Source: Hyphomicrobiales bacterium (lineage in GTDB: Bacteria > Pseudomonadota > Alphaproteobacteria > Rhizobiales > Beijerinckiaceae). Taken from it: DNA of 37,038 nt. Position 1 is the stretch's first letter. The number at the start of each line of letters is the position of its first letter. The DNA lies in NCBI GenBank assembly GCA_028290705.1, contig JAQGJH010000094.1, positions 1-37,038 of the forward strand. The letters are read 5' to 3'. This document shows positions 1-7,641 of the stretch, one piece after another. Both the position numbers and the translations under genes were made by a program. The notes below the pieces were generated by a model. The model did not search any database. It was not told where the DNA came from and was given only the letters and a program-made list of their open reading frames with translations.

Positions 1-566
1 TGTTCGGGAAGACGAAAGCCGATGCGCTGCTCGGCGTTGCGCAATCCGTTCAGGGGCGCATCCACGGTGACGACGAGTGCCGAGTAGCCGGCGCTTTCAG
101 CACGGCGAACGAGATCGAGCGTGAGGTCGCGCTCCGGCTGGATGTAAAGCTGGAACCAGCGCGAAACGTCGGGTGCTGCGTTCGAGACGGTTTCCATGTC
201 GACGCTGGACAGGGTTGCGACGACCAAGGGCGTGTGCAGGGCGGCGGCCGCCTGGGCGGTGGCGCATTCACCCTCGGGATGAAAGAGCTTCTGATAGGCG
301 ACAGGGCCGAGGACGATCGGATGAGCGAGACGCATGCCGAGCAACTCGCTTTCGAGACTGCCGCCCGCAAGGCTCCGCATCGTGCGCGGCATCAGGCGCG
401 TGTCGTCGAAGGCCTGTCGATTCCACCGTAGCGTCAACCCGTCGCCCGCGCCGCTCGCCAGATAGGTCCAGGCATTGTCGTCCAGCCGCTCCCGCGCCAA
501 CGGCTCGTAGTCCCGCAAGGCGACGACGTGTGGCGGAATGGCGTCGAGCGGCGGCGGGCGCGTCAT
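1..566 (-). CDS. FMN-dependent alpha-hydroxy-acid oxidase/dehydrogenase, C-terminus outside window
   Basis: Reading the minus strand from an ATG at 566 gives 188 codons open to the window edge. They match the N-terminal half of the LldD/glycolate oxidase/lactate monooxygenase family: a WTYLASGAGDG block near residue 40, a PVAYQKLFHPEGE segment, a VATLSS strand, and WFQLYIQPERD followed by ALVVTVDAP, the FMN-barrel strands of the family. Family members oxidise 2-hydroxy acids to 2-oxo acids with FMN. The usual GRRERD-type motif is diverged to GLRNAEQR, so the substrate cannot be told. The ATG overlaps the TonB stop as ATGA, so translation is probably coupled to the iron-uptake operon. Catalytic His/Arg residues lie outside the window. 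Family call is firm, substrate unknown. Confidence 0.88.
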   Translation of the reverse strand, partial: MTRPPPLDAIPPHVVALRDYEPLARERLDDNAWTYLASGAGDGLTLRWNRQAFDDTRLMPRTMRSLAGGSLESELLGMRLAHPIVLGPVAYQKLFHPEGECATAQAAAALHTPLVVATLSSVDMETVSNAAPDVSRWFQLYIQPERDLTLDLVRRAESAGYSALVVTVDAPLNGLRNAEQRIGFRLPE

Positions 567-1459
567 CTCAGGCGGAACCTCAAGGGAACGACGATCTCCA
601 CCTGGGCCGCCTGGACCGAGGCCGGGAGGCCGGGCAGGGGCGTGGCGCGCGCGACCATGTCGAGCGCCGCGGCATCGATCGCGGGCTTGCCCGAGGTCTG
701 CACCACTTGCGACGTCACGACCTTGCCGGAGCGATCGAGGACGATGCGCAGCTTGACGTCGCCCTGGAGATTTCGTGAGCGCGCATCTTTCGGATAGCTC
801 TTGTAGCGCCCGAGATGCGCCATCAGCGCGCGCTGCCACGAGGCCGGTGTCTGCACCGCCTGGGCGACGCTGCCCTGCGAGGGAGCGACTTCCGCATCGC
901 CCTCCAGGGCCGCGAGCGATCCCGCGGCGGTGGAATCGACCGCCGCCTCACTCGGAGGACGCTGGGCTTCGACCTTCATCTCTTCGGTCGCCTGGGATTC
1001 CGTCTCGGGCGTTTCCGTCTGCTTCAGTGTCTTCTGCTCGGCGAGTTGCAGGTCCGGCGGCGCTTCATAGGGCGACGATTCCGTCGTCGGCAGATCGACG
1101 TCCGTCTTGGCCGAAAGCTTTTCGTCGACGTCGGTCGCCGGCGGCGCGAAATCGGCGGCGGTGGAATCGGCGGTGTCGCCCTCCTGCGAGTCGATCGACA
1201 TCGGCAATTCGGCGAACTCGATCGCCATGGCGCCGCCGACGTCTTCCGATGCCTGCAATTCCGCAGGCTCCACGTGCAGCAATGCGTATGCGCCTCCGGC
1301 GAGGTGGAAGAAGATCGCGGCCATGCAGGCGATCGTCCATGTGGCGCGCAATCCAGTCGACATGCGGAAGGGGTCCGCCATGGGAGTCATCGGACCCGAT
1401 GGCCCGGACGTGTCGGCATCGTCATGCGCGATCGTCGTCATGGCGGCCCCTGCGTTCAT
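563..1459 (-). CDS. tonB: TonB family energy transducer (set 1)
   Basis: 298 residues. An N-terminal cytoplasmic stretch of about 40 residues precedes one membrane helix (about 41-62). A long acidic, Pro/Glu/Thr-rich periplasmic spacer follows (about 65-205), then a C-terminal TonB domain (about 210-298) with YPKDARSRNLQGDVKLRI, a repeated-strand pattern and a pseudo-symmetric ATPLPGLP segment. TonB carries energy from ExbB/ExbD to outer-membrane receptors, here most likely the siderophore receptor at the head of the operon. The start ATG overlaps the exbD stop (ATGA) and the stop overlaps the next gene (ATGA). The spacer is richer in Glu/Asp than the usual Pro-Lys spacer. Confidence 0.93.
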   Translation of the reverse strand: MNAGAAMTTIAHDDADTSGPSGPMTPMADPFRMSTGLRATWTIACMAAIFFHLAGGAYALLHVEPAELQASEDVGGAMAIEFAELPMSIDSQEGDTADSTAADFAPPATDVDEKLSAKTDVDLPTTESSPYEAPPDLQLAEQKTLKQTETPETESQATEEMKVEAQRPPSEAAVDSTAAGSLAALEGDAEVAPSQGSVAQAVQTPASWQRALMAHLGRYKSYPKDARSRNLQGDVKLRIVLDRSGKVVTSQVVQTSGKPAIDAAALDMVARATPLPGLPASVQAAQVEIVVPLRFRLR

Positions 1460-1908
1460 GGTTGCGCCTGTGCGGCTTCGGGCGCGGACGTGCTCGAGCC
1501 GCCCTCGAGCCCGACGAGCGCGAGCCTGATGTAGCCGGCGGCGCGCAAGGCGTTCATCAGCCGCGTGAGTTCGCCGTAAGATGTCGTCTGGTCGGCGCGG
1601 ATGAAGACGCGCTGCTCGCGATCGAGCTGCGTCTCCATGTCGAGCGTCATTCCCAGGCGATCGATCGGCACGGAATTTTCACCGACGGCGATCGTCAGGT
1701 CTTTCTTCAGCGTGACGAAGATGGGCTTCTGCGGCTTGGGCTTGGGGGCGGCGTTGGAGACGGGGAGATCGACCGGGATGTCGACGGTCGAGAGTGGCGC
1801 CGCCACCATGAAGATGATGAGCAGCACCAGCATCACGTCGATGAACGGCGTGACGTTGATCTCGCTGTTTTCCGGGAAGTCGTCGCCGTCGTTCAGTCTA
1901 GCGGCCAT
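1456..1908 (-). CDS. exbD: Biopolymer transport protein ExbD (set 1)
   Basis: 150 residues. A short cytoplasmic N-terminus leads into the diagnostic INVTPFIDVMLVLLIIFMV membrane helix (about 17-36) with the proton-pathway Asp in FIDVML. A periplasmic ExbD domain ends in LMNALRAAGYIRLALVGLEG. ExbD works with ExbB as the proton channel that powers TonB. The start codon lies 11 bases inside the exbB end and the stop overlaps tonB as ATGA. It is closely similar to the second ExbD at 24997. Confidence 0.96.
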   Translation of the reverse strand: MAARLNDGDDFPENSEINVTPFIDVMLVLLIIFMVAAPLSTVDIPVDLPVSNAAPKPKPQKPIFVTLKKDLTIAVGENSVPIDRLGMTLDMETQLDREQRVFIRADQTTSYGELTRLMNALRAAGYIRLALVGLEGGSSTSAPEAAQAQP

Positions 1909-2698
1909 TGACGCTTCTCCCGAGTTGCGACGGCCGGCCGGACAGCCGGTCGAGATCGCGCGACGTCATGCGCATGACCTCTTCCGACGCATCGCCCACG
2001 AGCGCACGGTAGGCCGAGATTCCGCGACTGAAGTGATTGTAGATCACGACGGCCGGAATGGCGGCCACGAGTCCGATGGCGGTGGCGAGAAGCGCTTCCG
2101 CAATCCCGGGCGCCACGATGGCGAGATTGGTGGTTTGCGATCTTGCAATGCCCACGAAGCTGTTCATGATGCCCCAGACGGTGCCGAACAGGCCGACGAA
2201 GGGAGCGATGGCGCCGATGGTCGCCAGCAGCCCGGTGCCGCGCGACACGCTGCGGCCGGCTGCGAGTTCGAGCCTCGAGAGACGCGACCGCACGCGTTCC
2301 TTCACGCCTTCCTTGTCGGGCGCGAGTTCGGAGAGGCGCACCTCCTCCATGGCGGATTCGACGAAGGCGCGGCCGACGCGGAACTTCGAATCCAGCCGCT
2401 CGCAGGCGGACGCCAGGGATGTCATGCGCGACAGTTCGCCCATGACGCGCTGGACGCGCGAGCGCGCGAAGCGGAGCTCGAGCGTCTTGGCGAAGAAGAT
2501 CGTCCAGGTGAGGACGGATGCCAGAAGCAGCGAGACGATGACGCTCTTCACCACGAGATCCGCCTGCATGAACATGCCGAGCGGCGAGAGATCGGAAGGA
2601 AGATGCGGTGTGGCAGCGCCCTGCGCGTGCGCGCTGGCGGTCAGCATCAAGAGTGCAGCGGCCGCGAGAGCGCTTGAGACCGACTTCGAATATGTCAT
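1898..2698 (-). CDS. exbB: MotA/TolQ/ExbB proton channel family protein ExbB (set 1)
   Basis: 266 residues from the ATG at 2698, chosen because a GAGG motif sits about 6 bases upstream; an in-frame ATG at 2722 would overlap the upstream gene. A signal-like segment ends in ASAHAQ, then comes LSPLGMFMQADLVVK and the first membrane helix. The ExbB/TolQ core follows, with the hallmark [26 protein letters not shown] and [24 protein letters not shown] helices. It forms the inner-membrane motor with ExbD. The extra N-terminal signal and linker is the long ExbB form and is shared with the second ExbB in this window. Confidence 0.95.
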   Translation of the reverse strand: MTYSKSVSSALAAAALLMLTASAHAQGAATPHLPSDLSPLGMFMQADLVVKSVIVSLLLASVLTWTIFFAKTLELRFARSRVQRVMGELSRMTSLASACERLDSKFRVGRAFVESAMEEVRLSELAPDKEGVKERVRSRLSRLELAAGRSVSRGTGLLATIGAIAPFVGLFGTVWGIMNSFVGIARSQTTNLAIVAPGIAEALLATAIGLVAAIPAVVIYNHFSRGISAYRALVGDASEEVMRMTSRDLDRLSGRPSQLGRSVNGR

Positions 2699-2706
2699 GG
2701 AGATCC

Positions 2707-3390
2707 TCACGTCTCGGCCCATTGGCGAATGAGATTGTGGTAGATGCCGGTGAGACGCACGCCGTTCTCGTCAGCCGGCCCGGTGCGGGCCTGCATGTCC
2801 TGGATGGTCTGGTCGAGGTCGAACAGGATGGTGCGGCGCTCGGCGCTGCGGATCATGCTCTGCACCCAGAAGAAGGACGAGATGCGTTCGCCGCGGGTCA
2901 CCGGGGTGACGAGATGCAGGCTCGTTGCGGGGTAGAGCACCATGTGGCCGGCTGGCAGCTTCACCGCCTGTGCGCCGCTGGACGTCTCGATGGTCAGTTC
3001 GCCGCCCTCGTAGCTTTCAGGATCGCTGAGAAACAGAGTCGCGGAGAGATCCGTGCGGATGGTGGCGTCGACGCCGCGCACGCGTCGGATGGCGTTGTCG
3101 ACATGCGCGCCGAACGTCTGGCCGACGCCATAGCGATTGAACATCGGCGGCAGGATGCGCAGTGGCAAGGCGGCCGAGAGGAACAGCTGGTTGGCCAGCA
3201 GCGCGCGCGACACCGTCTCGGACAGAGCCGCGCCGGCGGGCGACTCCAGCGGAAGCTGCCGATTTGTTTTGACGGATGCGGATTGCGGGCCTGCGGTGGC
3301 GCGCCCATCCTCCCAATCGGCCGCGAGCGTCGCCTCGCGGCAGCGCTTCGCCTCCTGCGCATTCAGGACGTCCGGTATGCAAAGCAACAT
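2707..3390 (-). CDS. PiuC/YbiX-type Fe(II)/2-oxoglutarate dioxygenase (PKHD-type hydroxylase)
   Basis: 227 residues from the ATG at 3390, preceded by GGAG 8 bases upstream; a GTG at 3399 is the alternative. The protein opens LLCIPDVLNAQEA, as PiuC proteins do. It has the facial triad of Fe(II)/2OG enzymes: HVD (His96, Asp98), a distal His159 in SLHLVTPVTRGER, and Arg169 for 2-oxoglutarate. PiuC homologues are encoded beside catecholate siderophore receptors (PiuA/Fiu); their substrate is not settled. Here it sits 49 bases after the receptor gene and directly before exbB, the same pairing. Confidence 0.93.
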   Translation of the reverse strand: MLLCIPDVLNAQEAKRCREATLAADWEDGRATAGPQSASVKTNRQLPLESPAGAALSETVSRALLANQLFLSAALPLRILPPMFNRYGVGQTFGAHVDNAIRRVRGVDATIRTDLSATLFLSDPESYEGGELTIETSSGAQAVKLPAGHMVLYPATSLHLVTPVTRGERISSFFWVQSMIRSAERRTILFDLDQTIQDMQARTGPADENGVRLTGIYHNLIRQWAET

Positions 3391-3439
3391 GAGCAACACT
3401 CCGCTCCGGCGCGGCTGCGTCCAGCCGCGCCGGGCTTGG

Positions 3440-5902
3440 TCAATATTTGAAGTTCAACGACACGGTCGCCGAACGCCCGGGCGCGACATAGACGTAGGGC
3501 GCGGTCGAGCGATAGAAGGCGTCGTAGATGACCGCGTTGGTGATGTTCTGGATGTTGATCTTGCCGGTGACGTTCCTGGAGAAGCGGTATTCGCCGAACA
3601 GATCGAAGCGCCAGCTTTCCGGCAGCACGTTTTCATTGGCCGCGAGCGTGCCGCCGAAGATGCGGCTCTTGTATGTCGCCTGGCCGCCGATGGTGAATTT
3701 CTCCGTCAGGTCATACTTGGTGAGGATGTTGAACGACGTGTGGGCAATGTTGGCGAGTTGCCTGCCGACGTTGGCTGCGTTCAGCGAGCGCGTCACCTCA
3801 CTGTCCATGAAGACCGCGCCGCCGAAGACGCTCCATCGATCGTCGATCTTGCCGCCGAGGCCGATCTCGATTCCGCGCACTTCATATTCGCCGCCGCCCA
3901 CGACGGTGGCGGCCGCGCCGGCTCCCTGCGTTTCGCGGGCATTTTCCTTGGTGGTCTGGAACAGCGCCACGGTGGCGAGTAGCCGGCGATCGAAGAACTC
4001 CGCCTTCATGCCGACTTCCGCCGATGTGTTGCGCTCCGGGCCTGCGGCGACGTTCTGGGCGCTCAATCCGCCGTAATCGTTACCACCGCCGTCGATCTCG
4101 GCGCCAACCGGGTTCGACGAAGTGCCATAGGCGGCATAGACGGCCCATGTCGGCCGGATCTTGTAGGTTGCGCCGACGTTCCAGTTGAAGAGAAGGTCGT
4201 CGCGCTTGAGGTAGGTCGTCGTGGCGGCTCCGACCGAGGTCGTGTCGATGGCATAGTCGTCGAGCCGCACGCCGCCGGTGAGGAAAAGCTTCTCGCCGAA
4301 GTTCAGCGTATCGAGAATGTACGCGCTCTTGGTGTCGATGTTGATCGACGTGGGCAGGCCAGCCAATTGCAGCCTGTCGTTCCAGCCGATCGAGCCGACC
4401 TGCGGGTTGAACAGGTTGAGCGGAATGCCCGGAATGGCGCCGATGACGTTGGTCTCGGTGTCGAGTGCGCGATAGGAATCTCGCGTCGACTTCTCGCTGC
4501 TGAACTCGACGCCGGCCACCAGCGTGTGCAAAACCCCGAACGTCGGGAACTTCATCGTCACGTCGGTCTGGTTGACCAGGACGTCGGTCTTCTGGCGACG
4601 GCTCTTGGCCGTCGAATTGACGGTCCATTGCGATGGATCCGGATTGGTCAGGTTCGGGGTGCCGGGCGCTCCCACGACGTAGTCCAGCAGCGAGGTGCCG
4701 TAGCGAAGCTTGTTGCTGACCGTCATCCAGTCGTTTGGCTTCAACTCGGCATTCGCCGTCCAGATATCCTGCTTGGCGCGTTGGAAGTCGCGCGAGGGGA
4801 TGCCGTAGTAAGCGCGGCGCGACAGGCCGGATTCGGTGAAGGGACGGCGCGTGCGCACGTCGAAGGGGACCCCCCAGTCGGGCAGCTGGTCGATGTCGAC
4901 GTGGACGTAGTCGAGCGTCATGGAGAAGCGCTCGCTCGGCTTCCAGGTGACGCCGAAGGCGCCGCCCCAGCGATTGTCGAAGACGTAGTCGCGGCCCGCC
5001 ACGCCGGCTTCCTGCCACATGCCGTTGGCGCGCACGGCGATCTCGGGGGTGACGACCTTGTTGACGTCGAAGGTGACACGCTTGGTGCGATCGGTGCCGA
5101 AGGTGATTCCGGCTTCGTGGAAGTCGACGAAGGCCGGCTTCTTGGTGACGACGTTCACGGCGCCGCCGGTCGTGCCGCGTCCGCCGACGACGGAGCTCGG
5201 ACCCTTCAGGATTTCCACCTGCTCCGTGTAGAAGTTCTCGCGGATGTTGACGCCCGGATCGCGCACGCCGTCGACATACATGTCGTTTCGCGCATCGAAG
5301 CCGCGGATGAAGACGCGATCGCCATAGGCGTTGCCGCCTTCGCCGGTGCCCAGCGTCAGGCCCGGCATGGTGCGCACGAGTTCGCGGAACGAGGTCGCGC
5401 CCTTGTCCTCGATGACTTCCTTGGGGATCGTGGTGACCGAGCGCGCCGTGTCGAGAAGCGGCTGCGTCAGCTTGTTGGACGACGAACGGTTCACCTTGTA
5501 GGGCGCGGCTGCGTCCGCATAGGGATTGGGAGCGCCGGCTGCGCCCGTGCCCTGTGTGCCCGAGGCATTGGCGGGTGCCTGAGGAGCAGTTGCCGGCGCT
5601 GCGGCGACTGCGGGCCGGCGTTGCGCCGGTCGCGCGGCGGTGCGTGGCCGCGCCTGCCGCGGCGCCGGACGGGCGCGGGCGGGGCGCGCTTCGCGAGGCG
5701 CCTCCACGGTCATGGCCGGGAGTTCGTTGGCAGCCTGGGCGAATGCGTCCGAGGCCGGACCGAGCACGCTCATGCACGACACGGCGATGATGCCAGCCCT
5801 GATGGCGCTGCTGTCGACCGGCTGTTTGAGTTCGCGCGACGGTGAGACGATCGAGGATGCGGGCTGACGAAGGCTTGTCGGCCTCTTGATGTTATTGTCC
5901 AT
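3440..5902 (-). CDS. TonB-dependent siderophore receptor (Fiu/PiuA-like)
   Basis: 820 residues. A long positively charged N-terminus precedes a signal peptide ending near AFAQA (about 57). A likely TonB box (ELPAMTVEAP, about 60-69) is followed by an Ala/Pro/Arg-rich linker (about 70-112). The plug domain starts at LTQPLLDTARSVTTIPKEVIEDKG and contains FIRGFDARNDMYVDGVRDPG and the EQVEILKGPSSVVGGRGTTGGAVNVVTKKP motif. A 22-strand-type barrel ends in SLNFKY with a C-terminal aromatic residue. Plug features resemble catecholate receptors, but the ligand is inferred. The start ATG has AGGGGA upstream. It heads the operon with its own PiuC, ExbBD and TonB. Confidence 0.95.
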   Translation of the reverse strand: MDNNIKRPTSLRQPASSIVSPSRELKQPVDSSAIRAGIIAVSCMSVLGPASDAFAQAANELPAMTVEAPREARPARARPAPRQARPRTAARPAQRRPAVAAAPATAPQAPANASGTQGTGAAGAPNPYADAAAPYKVNRSSSNKLTQPLLDTARSVTTIPKEVIEDKGATSFRELVRTMPGLTLGTGEGGNAYGDRVFIRGFDARNDMYVDGVRDPGVNIRENFYTEQVEILKGPSSVVGGRGTTGGAVNVVTKKPAFVDFHEAGITFGTDRTKRVTFDVNKVVTPEIAVRANGMWQEAGVAGRDYVFDNRWGGAFGVTWKPSERFSMTLDYVHVDIDQLPDWGVPFDVRTRRPFTESGLSRRAYYGIPSRDFQRAKQDIWTANAELKPNDWMTVSNKLRYGTSLLDYVVGAPGTPNLTNPDPSQWTVNSTAKSRRQKTDVLVNQTDVTMKFPTFGVLHTLVAGVEFSSEKSTRDSYRALDTETNVIGAIPGIPLNLFNPQVGSIGWNDRLQLAGLPTSINIDTKSAYILDTLNFGEKLFLTGGVRLDDYAIDTTSVGAATTTYLKRDDLLFNWNVGATYKIRPTWAVYAAYGTSSNPVGAEIDGGGNDYGGLSAQNVAAGPERNTSAEVGMKAEFFDRRLLATVALFQTTKENARETQGAGAAATVVGGGEYEVRGIEIGLGGKIDDRWSVFGGAVFMDSEVTRSLNAANVGRQLANIAHTSFNILTKYDLTEKFTIGGQATYKSRIFGGTLAANENVLPESWRFDLFGEYRFSRNVTGKINIQNITNAVIYDAFYRSTAPYVYVAPGRSATVSLNFKY

Positions 5903-5978
5903 GATTCATCCCCTGCGCCGAACTCGCGCCATCGCTGATTGATTTTCGCGGGAAATTTGAACGTTCCTGCAGAACGGC

Positions 5979-6007
5979 TTTAATCAGCGCGTGAGGAAAT
6001 GAGTCAA
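5979..6007 (-). promoter_or_regulatory. Possible sigma-70-type promoter for the siderophore receptor operon
   Basis: On the minus strand a TTGACT box (6007-6002) is separated by 17 bases from ATTAAA (5984-5979), about 75 bases upstream of the receptor ATG. A GAACGTTC palindrome (5959-5966) lies just downstream and could be an operator. The -10 box is weak (3 of 6) and no convincing Fur, Irr or RirA site was recognised, so this is a suggestion only. Confidence 0.3.
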
Positions 6008-6215
6008 CGAAGTGGCCGAAGCTTGTATTTCGAGTAATTCAAAACTGCGTTGTTTTCAGCCGTTTCTTCGGCTCGCTCTCGGGCGCACCCGTCCTGGGTC
6101 CCTCGGAGAAAGCCGCTCGACAGGTTGATGGGGCTGCTCATGCGGCTGGCGCATGTCAGCCATGCGCTAGACGCTTCGGGTGTTCTTCAATGCTTCAGGA
6201 CGGCTCAGGTTCGGC
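6008..6215. other. Intergenic stretch between terC and the siderophore receptor promoter
   Basis: Together with 5903-6007 this makes a 313-base gap between terC and the receptor gene. I see no supported gene, hairpin terminator or repeat in it. An 80-codon plus-strand reading frame starting at 6050 lacks a ribosome site and runs into terC antisense. Confidence 0.5.
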
Positions 6216-7202
6216 TTATGCGGCGTGGTCTTGCGGTCGGCGCGTCTTCCAGAGCGAGTACAGGATACCGCCGGCAATCATCGCCACGGTGACCAAAAGG
6301 CTGATGGCAGGGTCGAGCTTGCCGAAATAATAGTTCCAGAAGATCTTGCCACCGATGAAGACCAGGATTCCCGCCAGCGCATATTTCAGATAGGCGAAGC
6401 GGTGCACCATGGCGGCGAGCGCAAAGTACAGCGCGCGCAGGCCGAGGATCGCCATGATGTTGGCGGTGAACACGATGTAAGTGTCGGTGGTAATGGCGAA
6501 GATCGCCGGCACCGAGTCGACCGCGAAGACCAGGTCGGCGATGTTGATCACCACGAGCGCGAGGAAGAGCGGCGTGGCGTAGAGCATCATGCGCCCCGTC
6601 GCCGCATCGGGCTTTCGGACGAAGAAGCTTTGGCCGTGCAGTTCCGGCGTGACCCGCATGTGTCTGGAGATGAACTTGACGGCGATGTTTTGTGAAATGT
6701 CGGTCTCGCCCTCGTGGGTGAACATCATCTTGATGCCGGTGGCGATCAGGAAGGCGCCGAAGATCAGCAGGATCCAGTCGTATTCCTGCACGAGCGCCGC
6801 GCCGATGCCGATCATCAGGCCGCGCAGCACCAGCACCGCGATGATGCCCCAGACGAGTGCGCGATACTGATATTTTCGCGGAATGGCGAAATAGCCGAAG
6901 ATCAGCGAAATGACGAAGACGTTGTCGATCGAAAGCGCCTTCTCAATCGCGTAGCCGGTGAAATACTGCATCCCGGACTCGGCGCCTTGCTGAAACCAGA
7001 TCCAGCCTCCGAACATCAGCGCGACCACGATGTAAAAGGCCGACAGCTTCAGGCTCTCGCTGATCCCGAGTTCATGGTCTTCCTTGTGCAGAACGCCGAG
7101 ATCGAAGGCGAGCAGCGCGAAAACGATGGCGAGAAAACTGATCCAGAGCCATGCGGGTTTGCCGATAAAATCGGCCTGGAGCAGTGCGAGCAGGGTGTCC
7201 AT
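6216..7202 (-). CDS. terC: TerC/Alx family integral membrane protein
   Basis: 328 residues with about nine hydrophobic helices. It carries the TerC hallmarks: ALSIDNVFVISLIF near residue 90 and the matching IADLVFAVDSVPAIFAIT near residue 225, each with the acidic residue inside a membrane helix. TerC/Alx proteins are linked to metal export, especially Mn2+, and in Alx to alkaline pH. The substrate here is inferred. The gene lies 114 bases downstream of the ydcH-like gene and probably shares its transcript; the gap holds three hairpins. The nearby OxyR-type site hints at oxidative stress or metal control. Confidence 0.94.
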   Translation of the reverse strand: MDTLLALLQADFIGKPAWLWISFLAIVFALLAFDLGVLHKEDHELGISESLKLSAFYIVVALMFGGWIWFQQGAESGMQYFTGYAIEKALSIDNVFVISLIFGYFAIPRKYQYRALVWGIIAVLVLRGLMIGIGAALVQEYDWILLIFGAFLIATGIKMMFTHEGETDISQNIAVKFISRHMRVTPELHGQSFFVRKPDAATGRMMLYATPLFLALVVINIADLVFAVDSVPAIFAITTDTYIVFTANIMAILGLRALYFALAAMVHRFAYLKYALAGILVFIGGKIFWNYYFGKLDPAISLLVTVAMIAGGILYSLWKTRRPQDHAA

Positions 7203-7230
7203 GATGGGTCGGGCCTTCGGGAGTTGAGAC

Positions 7231-7304
7231 GCAGGTTTCCTGCCCGGACGCCTGTGGCGTCCGGGTCATGCATGCGCGGGTTGTCGAGAAACGCCGTATG
7301 GCGT
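7231..7304 (-). other. Three consecutive hairpins in the leader of terC
   Basis: Between the ydcH-like stop and the terC start, three perfect inverted repeats follow one another. They are ACGCC/GGCGT with a 4-base loop (7291-7304), a 10-bp stem with 3-base loop (7243-7265), and GCAGG/CCTGC with a TTT loop (7231-7243). None is followed by a T-run on either strand, so they are not simple terminators. They could set relative expression of the two genes or form part of a metal-responsive leader. The yybP-ykoY signature was not found. Confidence 0.5.
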
Positions 7305-7316
7305 GGGGCTAAGGCA

Positions 7317-7547
7317 TCAGGCGGTGTGCGGCCGCGGCTCCAGGGCCAGAGCTCGCCGGGAGGGCGAGGCGCGGCGCGTCTGGTTCAGGTCGCGCTTTAC
7401 GCATTCGAGCTGGTCGCGAAGTTGCAGCCTGCGGATCTTCAGATTGAGGATCCGTTCCGCATCGGGATGCGGGCGCGACTGCTCCTTGGTGATTTCCTCA
7501 TCGAGCAGCCGATGCCTGACTGTCAGCGCTTTCAGAAACGAGTCCAA
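7317..7547 (-). CDS. YdcH/DUF465 family small protein
   Basis: A 76-residue reading from a TTG at 7547. The core LTVRHRLLDEEI, then RPHPDAERILNLKIRRLQLRDQLE is the DUF465 pattern: two helices, coiled-coil-like, with the LKxxKLxLKDxI-type second helix. The TTG is preferred because a near-perfect AAGGAGGA stands 5 bases upstream. The in-frame ATG at 7592 would add 15 residues and has only weak ribosome-site sequence. The TTG start also places the OxyR-like site at a normal activator distance. DUF465 proteins have no settled function. It precedes terC on the same strand. Confidence 0.8.
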   Translation of the reverse strand: MDSFLKALTVRHRLLDEEITKEQSRPHPDAERILNLKIRRLQLRDQLECVKRDLNQTRRASPSRRALALEPRPHTA

Positions 7548-7599
7548 GGCTTCCTCCTTTGTCTGATCACAAGGTAGGCTTGGCAATCTCATAGTTCCA

Positions 7600-7636
7600 A
7601 TTTATTGTTGCTATTCTCATGATAGCTACAGGCTAT
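7600..7636 (+). promoter_or_regulatory. OxyR-type operator between ydcH-terC and the OxyR-like gene
   Basis: The OxyR consensus is four tetranucleotides at 11-base steps: ATAG, CTAT, ATAG, CTAT. Here the four positions read ATTT (7600), CTAT (7611), ATAG (7622) and CTAT (7633), three exact and one half-matched, with exact spacing. The 3' pair also fits the LysR T-N11-A rule. The last element ends 5 bases before the regulator's ATG, so occupancy should affect its own expression. The site is upstream of the divergent ydcH-terC unit. Confidence 0.75.
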
Positions 7637-7641
7637 GACCC

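Noticed and set aside
4080-5845. Very long open frames overlapping the siderophore receptor in other frames (a 565-codon minus-strand frame and a 492-codon plus-strand frame)
   Set aside because: They overlap a complete receptor gene with intact domains and have composition typical of GC-rich coding shadows.
5930-6010. Fur, Irr or RirA box at the siderophore receptor promoter
   Set aside because: No adequate match to known consensus sites; only a GAACGTTC palindrome is present.
7243-7265. Hairpin as terminator between ydcH-like gene and terC
   Set aside because: The stem is strong but no T-run follows on either strand.
7203-7316. yybP-ykoY manganese riboswitch upstream of terC
   Set aside because: The GGGGAGUAG core and its partner segment are not present; only unrelated hairpins are seen.
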